Of a DNA stretch of 64,000 nt, positions 34,291-43,778 are shown one piece after another. How positions within the stretch are numbered: the first letter of the stretch is position 1; each line of letters opens with the position of its first letter. This DNA comes from Mytilus californianus (Eukaryota > Mollusca > Bivalvia > Mytilida > Mytilidae): positions 85,061,143 through 85,125,142 of the forward strand of contig NW_026262679.1 in NCBI RefSeq assembly GCF_021869535.1, given 5' to 3'. Made by a program: the position numbers and the translations under genes. Under the pieces are notes generated by a model. The model was not told where the DNA came from. It made no database searches and worked only from the letters and a program-made list of their open reading frames with translations.

Positions 34291-34744
34291 TTTAACGACC
34301 TTGACTGGCTATACAGCCCTTGCACGGTCGGGGCACAATATTGTGTATCCTCTGGTATCCTATTGAATGAACGCGGACTTCAATGAGAACACCTGGATTG
34401 AAAGTTTGCAAACTTATGAAACCAATGAAATTCATTTGAATATGTAACGCGGACTTCAACGAGAGCACCTAGATGAAATATTTTATTCAAAACAGCCAAA
34501 TCCTTGGAACAGCCAATTAATTTTTATTCAATAATTACTGCTAAAATATAGTTAATCAAATTATATGACAGCAACATTGCGGAAATGTTTCATTTCTATT
34601 CTTGTTTTACAATGCTTCTGTTCTTGGTCTGTATAATTATATTAAATGCCGCAAACGTAAACAGAAGTTTTTTTTTAAATGCATCAAATGGCGTAAGCCA
34701 GGGCCGACCGTGCGAGGGCTTAATAGCCAGTCAAGGTCGTTAAA
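34291..34744. mobile_element. 454-bp element with 44-bp inverted ends
   Basis: Left arm 34291-34334 and right arm 34701-34744 are inverted repeats with about 39 of 44 positions matching. The outer ends read TTTAACGACCTTGACTGGCT. The interior includes the local duplicate 34370-34478. Confidence 0.75.
34370..34478 (+). repeat. Local duplicate, copy 2 (ACGCGGACTTCAA block)
   Basis: Direct copy of 30448-30556, about 3.9 kb downstream. Confidence 0.75.
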
Positions 34745-35646
34745 CCCACCCATCATTATCGCAGACTGAAATTTTACTCATATTTTCACAGAATTCATGT
34801 TCATTTATTGCAAGAATTCTTTAACGTGTGGACAACACGATAACCCCTTCGTAACTACGATTCAATTTTCGCTTGACATTTGCTGCTTTTCCACAATTAA
34901 CGCACGTTTTGCACCAGTGACCGGTATTACAATTTTACACAGTTTGAAAAGTTCATTGAGCTGTTACTTTATTTACAATTTTTAGCAAGACTGAACTGTT
35001 TATTAAATGAATTCAACAAATGTCAATATTATCTATATCAATCTTATTATTTAACAACAAATTGTTTTAACTACAAGCTATTTTAAATGTCGGTATAATT
35101 GTAAATGTTTTTTTTTACCGAAAATATAAGATGCATCGATTTAAATTATGTACACAATGAATAATGTTTGTTCCTTTTACGTGCGTGTCTGTAAAATAAC
35201 GATTACAATATAGGAAAACAGAAAAAAAGAAAATACTTTTAGTATTCAGGAATACATTAATTCTACGCATATAATAAGGACAAATTTTGACAGAAATTAA
35301 AGTGATCATTTCACCTCACAATTTTATTTCAATCTATTTATTTTCTAATGATTTTTTAAAGTATCTTTCACTTCTAGGCTCGCGCCAATGAGCGCAATTA
35401 CGACCTTCTAATTCTCCTTCCCGTTTTTTATTTTTCGCAAGTATTTGCAAGAAACCACACGTTACTTATATGCCACGAGTTCTCATATCAGTTAGCAATC
35501 TATGAAACGAATTTGTGAGATAAAGAGCTACTGCATTTAGGCAAATTAAAATTATGTTTTTAATGTTTTATTTTTAACAGATTCACAATTTTTGCATTTT
35601 TTTAATCGAGCATCGATATTTTAAAGTTTTTTTAATTTACTTATAT
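34745..35646. other. Unassigned AT-rich sequence
   Basis: TTTTGCACCAGTGAC near 34910 also occurs near 29910. No gene was recognised. Confidence 0.4.
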
Positions 35647-35664
35647 CAGAGACATATGTCTCTG
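35647..35664. mobile_element. Small palindromic element, copy 3 (perfect 18-bp palindrome)
   Basis: CAGAGACATATGTCTCTG, identical to 36143-36160. Confidence 0.55.
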
Positions 35665-35814
35665 CTTATATGTACTGTTCATTCATTTATTTTAATTTTG
35701 AAGCATGTTACTTTAATTAGTATGATATCTAAAATCGATAAAGTTTGATACAAATAAACGATAGATACATCGGGTTTGTATTGCTTGAGTGATTTACCTG
35801 TACAAACACTGTTT

Positions 35815-36136
35815 AAAACGAGTTAAAGCCATTTTGAAATGGTTTAACGGGGGCGTGGCCAATTAGTTCGACACAGCTTAACCACATCTGAAACTAACTT
35901 GAATGACCACAAGGGAATTTATTTGACTGGCATTAAAATAATTTGATATGGATTGAAATGGATTAATAACAATTTTTAATTTTTGTCAATCCTTATCAAA
36001 TCTTCATTAATCTTTTTTAAATAACGTCAAGGATTTGTATAATAATTGTGTTATATGTCTCTGGTATTACTATACAAAAATCCTTGATAGCGTTAATACC
36101 TTTTTGGGCGATCAAGCTAAGGTCGGGTTACTAGTG
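35815..36136 (-). mobile_element. Element X, inverted copy without element C
   Basis: Aligns as reverse complement with 24389-24449 plus 24985-25170. It lacks the element C block and carries its own 59-bp insertion (36028-36086). Confidence 0.75.
36028..36086. mobile_element. 59-bp miniature inverted-repeat element with 7-bp target duplication
   Basis: CAAGGATTTGTATA at the left and TATACAAAAATCCTTG at the right are inverted. Flanks are ATAACGT (36021-36027) and ATAGCGT (36087-36093), near-identical direct repeats. The copy of element X at 24.4 kb shows the unoccupied site with a single ATAGCGT (inverted). Confidence 0.8.
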
Positions 36137-36142
36137 TTTGTA

Positions 36143-36160
36143 CAGAGACATATGTCTCTG
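36143..36160. mobile_element. Small palindromic element, copy 4 (perfect 18-bp palindrome)
   Basis: CAGAGACATATGTCTCTG, flanked by TTTGTA and GTTTGTA; lies at the edge of the inverted element X copy. Confidence 0.55.
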
Positions 36161-36603
36161 GTTTGTATTCTTGCTGATGTGCTTCGTCTATATGCCTTTT
36201 TGCGTTTCTTTGTTACATATTTTTGTTTTTGTTTTATAGTAATTAAGATTATGACACAATGTTGACTGCTCAGTGCTGTACCCCTATTTTTGACATTTTT
36301 ACCTATTATGTCTATTTGTTTTGGCCACACATCGTTGTCAATATAATAGAATTTTATGCGACTGTCATACAAGTGAGAGGTTTAGCTAGCTATAAAACCC
36401 GTTTAATCCGCCATTTTCTACATAAGAAAATGCCTGTACCAAGTCAGGAATATGACAGTTGTTATCCATTCGTTTGGTGTGTTTGAGCTTTTGATTTTGC
36501 CATTATTTTGTGGTATTACATCTCTAAAGGTAACTCAGGTATGCCTTATTCAAAGATAAAATTTCAAAATCAAACTTGACCTGCATTTTATTGTTGTCCA
36601 TGA

Positions 36604-36646
36604 CATCTGAGACTACTATAACACAGTGTTATAGTAGTCTCAGATG
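36604..36646. repeat. Perfect 21-bp inverted repeat with 1-nt spacer
   Basis: Arms 36604-36624 (CATCTGAGACTACTATAACA plus C) and 36626-36646 are exact reverse complements around one A. The 43-bp near-cruciform stands alone, with no matching element around it. Confidence 0.9.
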
Positions 36647-36742
36647 ACATTAGGCAAATTGTGATTCATCAGTGGAAAGCAAACTTGAGACAGGACAAAA
36701 GGATGGGTGGACATGTGCATCACCATTGAAGGGGTATAATTG

Positions 36743-36771
36743 TCAAGGATTTGTATAGTACATACAAATCC
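36743..36771. repeat. Relative of the 59-bp miniature element
   Basis: CAAGGATTTGTATA then TACAAATCC, a shorter hairpin of the same terminal sequence as 36028-36086. Confidence 0.6.
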
Positions 36772-37665
36772 AATCTTTGGTTTTGTCAAATAAATTTCAT
36801 TTACGAATCTTTCCAATAAATATATAGGCTTAGACAAAACAAACAATATATTCATATTGCCGAAAACATAGACATCGGATTTTATCTTTATCAAAATAAT
36901 AATCATGCATACAAGGATAAGCATATATAGTATAATACAGAAAGAAAATTGTAACATTTAAAATTGATGAGCATTTCATTGTATTTAATGTGCAATACCA
37001 TATAATGGCAAAATCTCTGTCATAGACGACCCAGCCGTCAAGGAACAACTAACTAAAACGAGTTAACACGGTCAATCTATACAGGAACTCATCCTAATGT
37101 GCTATCTACAATGGAAGCATCTTTCATGGTATAGGAGTGTTACATATGTAGGCTGTATCTGTAACAAAAACAAAAATTATTCATTAATTTCAGCTTTCAA
37201 TCTACTTTTTGCTGTTGCAATCAATTCAGAAATAATGTGATGCATGTTTTATGTCAAATCCTAAATTGGAGACAAGTGTTTTTACAATCACTATGCATTC
37301 TTATTTAAATATACCTCATTACAGTGAATATTTCAATAAAAGAAATGTAGGACCAATTTGTAAATAAATTTCAAGCTGTTCTTCCAGGAAAAACCGATTT
37401 TTAATACCTAACAAATACAAACATAGTTTTAAGAACAATTGTAATGACGAAATACCTACATGTGATTCATCCTAATGTGCTTTCTACAATGGAAGCATCT
37501 TTCATGGTATAGGAGCGTTACATATTTAGGCTGTATCTGCAACAAAAACAAAAATTATAAATTAGTTTCAGCTTCAAAATCAAGACTTTATGCTGCTGCA
37601 ATCAATTCAGAAATTAATGTGATGTATGTTTTATGTCAAATCCTAAGTTGGAGAGGTATATTATA

Positions 37666-37806
37666 TAAATAACACATAGCTGAGAGGGTGATAGAGCAGA
37701 TTGTTACCCCGATAAAACATTGCCAACTGAGGCGAAGCTAAGGTTGACAATGTCTTTTCGAGGGATAACAATCTGCTCTATCACCCTCTCAGATATGCGT
37801 TATTTA
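37666..37806. mobile_element. 141-bp near-complete hairpin in a ~365-bp insertion
   Basis: Arms 37666-37710 and 37762-37806 are inverted, including a 30-bp block (TGAGAGGGTGATAGAGCAGA onward) with a single mismatch. The intervening ~50 bp also largely self-pairs around a GGCGAAGC loop. The whole insertion (about 37660-38025) interrupts a 378-bp monomer and includes TGACGTC (37871-37877) and CCAAT (37988-37992). Confidence 0.8.
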
Positions 37807-39279
37807 ATTTATTATACTGAATGTTCTGTTATTACTGTCTATTAAATTTCAAATTCAAAGTAATAAACTATGACGTCTTGTACATAACCATTCTGTATTT
37901 AATAAAGCGCACACTTGATCAAGCGTCTCCGTGAAGGGTAATAGAGTATTTGCCATAGGATAGAGTAAATTGTCTCCCTCGTATTAACCAATCAAAATCT
38001 GGCATTTTGACATGAAGTGTAATAATTACAATTACGCTGCATACTTATTAAAATATACTTCATTCAAGAATAAATTTGAATAAAAGAAATTGTAGACCAT
38101 TTTGTTCTAAAGACTAAACTTCAATCTGTTGTTTCAGTGAAAACTGATTTTTAATACCTTACAAATATAAACATAGTTTAAAGAACAATTGTAATGAATA
38201 AATACCTACATGTGACACATCCTAATGTGCTATCTACAATGAAACCATCTTCATTGTCGAGGAGTGTTAACATATTTAGGCTGTATCTGTAACAAAAACA
38301 AAAATCGTAAATTAGTATCAGCTTTAAATAGAGAATATTTGCTGTTGCAATCAATTCAGAAATTAATGTGATGCATGTTTTATGTCAAATCCTAAATTGG
38401 AGACTAGTATAATTACTATTACTATACTTTCTTATCAAAATATACCTCATTACAGTAAATATTTGATTCAAAGAAATTTTAGACCAATTTGTAATAAAAT
38501 TTCAAGTTGTTCCAGGGAAAAACTGATTTTTGTTACCTAACACATATAAAAAGAGTTAAAAGTACAATTATAATGAGAAAATACCTACATGCTACTTTAT
38601 CTTCGTGTGCTATATATATATATATATGTATATACCATGAAACTGTTATTTTTATGTCAAATCCTAATTTGGAGAGAGGTATGTAAGCGATTTCTATTAA
38701 TTTTCATTAAAATATACTTTATAAGAGTATAAATTTGAATAAAAGAAATTTTAGAACAATTTGTAATAAAATCAATTTAAGCTGTTGTTCCAGGAAAAAC
38801 TGATTTTTGTTACCGGACACATATAAACATAAAGTAATACCAAATACCTACATGCTACTGATCCTCATATGCGATCGATCTACCATGAAACCATCTGCAT
38901 TGTCTAGGAGTGTAACATATTTAGGCTGTATCTGTAATAAAAACAAAAATCATAAATTACTATCAGCTTTAAATAGAGACTATTGGCTGTTGCAATCAAT
39001 TATAAAATAAATATCAAATCCTAAATTGGACACAAGTATATTTACAATTACTACACATTCTTGTTAAAATATACCTCATTAGTTAGGGAAAACTGATTTT
39101 TTATTACCCAACACATATAAACAGTTAAAAGTACAATTGTAATGACCAAATACCTACATGCTACTAATCCCAATGTGCTATCTATCTACCATGAAACCAT
39201 CTTCATTGTGTGGGAGTGGAACATATCTGAGTTGTATCTGTTAAACAAAAGAAAATTTTTAAATTAGTATCAGCTTTAA

Positions 39280-39369
39280 AAAGCTGATGGATGCATGGAC
39301 GGACTGACGGATGGATGCACTGACAGACAGAGGTAAAACAGTATACCCCCGTTTCAAAACGATGGTATA
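39280..39369 (+). mobile_element. ~90-bp insertion with GGAC/GGAT repeats
   Basis: Between AGCTTTAAA and AATTAATTCAG of a monomer lies GATGGATGCATGGACGGACT and following tetranucleotide repeats, ending near CGTTTCAAAACGATGGTATA. It resembles tails of bivalve repeats from memory. Confidence 0.5.
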
Positions 39370-39849
39370 ATTAATTCAGAAATTAATGTGATGCATGTTT
39401 TGTTTTATGTCAAATCTTAAATTAGGGACAATTAATTTACGATTAATTAACAATAACTATACATTCTTATTAAAATATACCTCATTTAGAGTCTAAATTT
39501 GAATAAAAATAATTTTAAACCAATTTTTAATTGTCTCACAAATATAAACATAGTTTTAAGTACAATTGTAATGACCAAATACTTACATGCGACTCCTCCT
39601 CATGTACTATCTACCATGAAGTTACCATCTTCTCTGTCTAGGAGTGCAGCATCTTTAACAAAAACTAGAAATTAATATCAGCTGTAAATAGAGACTATTT
39701 GCTGTTGCAATTAATTCAGAATTTAATCTTTTGCATGTTGGACAAGAATATTTATAATTACTATAATTCTCATAAGAATATACTTCATTAGAGTATAAAT
39801 TTGAAGAAAATTTTTTTTTAGACCAATTTGTAATAAAGTTTCAAATTGG

Positions 39850-40500
39850 TTGATAATGAAATAGAACCTGACATAAAATTAAATACTTTTTACTATAAAA
39901 CAAGTTTTCATCATATTATATAACCGGCTCTGCTGGGTGATCTGCTTTTACGAGATCAGCGCCCATTAAATTCATCAATGTTACATCAAAATCTAAAGTT
40001 TGCTCTCTGGGGAGGACTGCTTTTACGAGACCCATTTTGACATAAAGCATCTTTTATCCAACTGCTGGGCATTCTGCTTTAACAATAGTCCAATTAATAA
40101 TGACGTCTTGAAAGTCTACTTTATTCTTTGCTGTCGATAGAAGGCGTCATAGCAAAAAATAATTGTATCTGAGGGGTCCCTTTCCGCTGCTTAAATCGTT
40201 AACCAAACGTTGACATTATTGAATCGTTGTTAATTAATAAATTGTGATATTCTTCTATTGACTATCCATCCTATTTGCAGGATCACCGCATTAAAAAATG
40301 TATGCGTTGACAGCATTCTGATCCAGATTTTAAAACGCTATGACAACAAAACTATGAAAAAATTAAAGTTGCCTAAAATGGTAACTAAAACATTTCCATA
40401 TATTTTTTGGGCCGCCAGCCAATTTTAGGCCCACTTAACTATATAGTAAAATTATTCCTGCAGTATACCATAATCGCTCCTTAAACAGGCATAAAAGACG
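39850..40500 (+). other. Spacer S of the array unit (first copy)
   Basis: About 650 bp unrelated to the 378-bp monomer, placed between monomers b and c and repeated in every unit. It contains CTGCTTTTACGAGA twice, CCAAT 6 bp from TGACGTC, a GGGCCGCCRGCCAATTTTAG block and a CTGCAG site. Both b before it and c after it contain GACCAATTTGTAATAAAGTT, so S entered or replaced sequence at that monomer position. It may be an old fold-back element; identity unknown. No coding frame. Confidence 0.75.
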
Positions 40501-40977
40501 AAATTGTAGACCAATTTGTAATAAAGTTTCCTGCTATTCCAGGAAAAACTGATTTTTATTACCTAACACATATAAACATAGCTTAAAGAACATTTGTAAT
40601 GACCAAATACCTACATGCGACATCATCCTCTTGAACTTCAATGGAACTATTCTTCATGGTATAGGACTGTCACATATTTAGGCTGTATCTAACAAAAACA
40701 AAAACTTTAAATTAGTTTCAGCTTTAAATAGAGACTTTTTGCTGTTGCAATTAATTCAGAAATTAATGTGATGAATGTTTTATGTCAACTCCTTAACCGG
40801 GCAACAACAAGTCTAAAAACAAATACAAAACATTCTTATATAAATATATTACTTAAGAGTATAAATTTGAAAAAAAAAGAGGAAATTTTAGACAAATTAG
40901 TTATAAAGCTTCAGGCTGTTGTTTCAGGAAAAACAGATTTTTATTACCTAACAAACATAAACATAGTTTTAAGAACA

Positions 40978-41496
40978 AGAGGCTCTCAAGAGCAGGAATC
41001 GCTCACCTGTAATGTTTTGCTTAAATCTTTCATCAATGATTATTTTTGCTTTTCAATATATATTAATGAGTGGCTTAAAAATGCCATTTAAATGTTATTT
41101 GCATCTGTCATATTTTCTTCAAAAGCAAAAAAATGCATTTTACCCCTATGTTCCATTTTAGCCATAGTGGCTATATTTCTCGACGTACAAGAACACTTTT
41201 ACCCCCATGTCAGAGTTCCTCTAAATGCTTTAGTTTTTGAGATATAAGCCAAAAACTGCATTTTACCCCTATTTTCTATTTTTAACCATGTTGGCCATGT
41301 TTTTTGACGAAACAGAAAATAAAACACAAACTTAATTCTAGATACCCTAAGGATCATTCAGCTTAAGTTTGGTTGGAATTGGTTCAGTAGTTTCAGAGGA
41401 GAAGATTTTTGAAATAGTTTACACCGGACGGACGACGACGACGGACGCCAAGTGATGGCAAAAGCTCACATTTCCTTCGGAAAGGTGAGCTCAAAA
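40978..41496 (+). mobile_element. Element E (519 bp), first copy; repeated in each array unit
   Basis: Boundaries come from an empty site: decayed monomers at 37430 and 38180 read AAGAACAATTG, whereas here AAGAACA is followed by AGAGGCTCTCAAGAGC and 519 bp later by ATTG. The left end has a hairpin (GCTCTCAAGAGC) and GCTCACCT; the right end has a 13-bp stem hairpin (AGCTCACATTTCC/GGAAAGGTGAGCT, one mismatch) with the inverse AGGTGAGC. The interior repeats TTTTACCCC and GCCATRNTGGC blocks and a GACGGACGACGACGACGGAC tract. From memory, this is a very common bivalve element. Later copies end at 43778, 46083, 48388, 50693, 52957, 55239, 57544, 59850 and 62156. Confidence 0.85.
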
Positions 41497-43778
41497 ATTG
41501 TAATGACCAAATACCTACATGTGACTCGTCCTAATGTGTGATCTACGATGAAAGCATCTTTCACGATATAGGAGTGTTGCATATTTAGGCTGTATCTGTA
41601 AAAAAAACAAAAATTATAAATTAGTTTCAGCTTTAAATCAAGACTTTTTGCTGTTCCAATCAATTCAGAAATTAATGTGATGCATGATTTATGTTAAATA
41701 CTAAATTAGAGAGAAGTATATATACAATTACTATACATTCTTATTAAAATATACATCATTAGAGCATAAATTTGAATAAAAGAAATTTTAGACCAATTTG
41801 TTATAAAGCTTCAATTTGTTTCAGGAAAAACTGATTTTTAATACCTAACAAATATAAACATAGTTTTAAGTACAATTGTAATGACCAAATACTTACATGC
41901 GACTCCTCCTCATGTGCTATCTACCATGAAGTTACCATCTTCTCCGTCTAGGAGTGCAGCATCTTTAACAAAAACTAGAAATTAATATCAGCTGTAAATA
42001 GAGACTATTTGCTGTTGCAATTAATTCAGAATTTAATCTTTTGCATGTTGGACAAGAATATTTATAATTACTATAATTCTCATAAGAATATACTTCATTA
42101 GAGTATAAATTTGAAGAAAATTTTTTTTTAGACCAATTTGTAATAAAGTTTCAAATTGGTTGATAATGAAATAGAGCCTGACATAAAATTAAATACTTTT
42201 TACTATAAAACAAGTTTTCATCATATTATATAACCGGCTCTGCTGGGTGATCTGCTTTTACGAGATCAGCGCCCATTAAATTCATCAATGTTACTTCAAA
42301 ATCTAAAGTTTGCTCTCTGGGGAGGTCTGCTTTTACGAGACCCATTTTGAAATAAAAAATCTGCTTTAACAATAGTCCAATTAATAATGACGTCTTGAAA
42401 GTCTACTTTATTTTTTGCTGTCGATAGAAGGCGTCATAGCAAAAAATAATTGTATCTGAGGGGTCCCTTTCCGCTGCTTAAATCGTTAACCAAACGTTGA
42501 CATAATTGAATCGTTGTTAATTAATAAATTGTGATATTCTTCTATTGACTATCCATCCTATTTGCAGGATCACCGCATTAAAAATGTATGCGTTGACAGC
42601 ATTCTGATCCAGATTTTAAAACGCTATGACAACAAAACTATGAAAAAATTAAAGTTGCCTAAAATGGTAACTAAAACATTTCCATATATTTTTTGGGCCG
42701 CCGGCCAATTTTAGGCCCACTTAACTATATAGTAAAATTATTCCTGCAGTATACCATAATCGTCCCTTAAACAGGCATAAAAGACGAAATTGTAGACCAA
42801 TTTGTAATAAAGTTTCCTGCTATTCCAGGAAAAACTGATTTTTATTACCTAACACATATAAACATAGCTTAAAGAACATTTGTAATGACCAAATACCTAC
42901 ATGCGACATCATCCTCTTGAACTTCAATGGAACTATTCCTCATGGTATAGGACTGTCACATATTTAGGCTGTATCTAACAAAAACAAAAACTTTAAATTA
43001 GTTTCAGCTTTAAATAGAGACTTTTTGCTGTTGCAATTAATTCAGAAATTAATGTGATGAATGTTTTATGTCAACTCCTTAACCGGGCAACAAGTCTAAA
43101 AACAAATACAAAACATTCTTATATAAATATATTACTTAAGAGTATAAATTTGAAAAAAAAGAGGAAATTTTAGACAAATTAGTTATAAAGCTTCAGGCTG
43201 TTGTTTCAGGAAAAACAGATTTTTATTACCTAACAAACATAAACATAGTTTTAAGAACAAGAGGCTCTCAAGAGCAGGAATCGCTCACCTGTAATGTTTT
43301 GCTTAAATCTTTCATCAATGATTATTTTTGCTTTTCAATATATATTAATGAGTGGCTTAAAAATGCCATTTAAATGTTATTTGCATCCGTCATATTTTCT
43401 TCAAAAGCAAAAAAATGCATTTTACCCCTATGTTCCATTTTAGCCATAGTGGCTATATTTCTCGACGTACAAGAACACTTTTACCCCCATGTCAGAGTTC
43501 CTCTAAATGCTTTAGTTTTTGAGATATAGGCCAAAAACTGCATTTTACCCCTATTTTCTATTTTTAACCATGTTGGCCATGTTTTTTGACGAAACAGAAA
43601 ATAAAACACAAACTTAATTCTAGATACCCTAAGGATCATTCAGCTTAAGTTTGGTTGGAATTGGTTCAGTAGTTTCAGAGGAGAAGATTTTTGAAATAGT
43701 TTACACCGGACGGACGACGACGACGGACGCCAAGTGATGGCAAAAGCTCACATTTCCTTCGGAAAGGTGAGCTCAAAA
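41497..43778 (+). repeat. Array unit U1 (2282 bp)
   Basis: S carries a 23-bp net deletion: 31 bp replaced by AATAAAAA near 42353. Monomer a has the variant GCTGTTCCAATC. Nearly the same as U6. Confidence 0.95.

Larger units (their letters stand above)
37085..39562 (+). repeat. Decayed array of ~378-bp monomers flanking the 2.3-kb array
   Basis: The landmark CCTAATGTGC (and variants) recurs at 37093, 37471, 38221, 38601, 38873 and 39169. The first interval is 378 bp; the others are stretched by insertions (37660-38025, 39280-39369) or shortened by deletion. Other shared blocks: TTTAGGCTGTATCTG, TCAGCTTTAAATAGAGA, ACTGATTTTTRTTACC. The same monomer makes up segments a, b and c of the neighbouring 2.3-kb unit, and a-to-b spacing there is again 378 bp. 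Confidence 0.85.
39563..41496 (+). repeat. Array unit U0 (b-S-c-E), diverged edge unit
   Basis: Carries several private differences (e.g. GGGGAGGACTGC, GGGCATTCTGC, CCGCCAGCC), more than interior units. It has the full-length S and an intact 519-bp E. In c and E it shares variants with U5 (TTCTTCATGG, CAACAACAAG). Confidence 0.9.
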
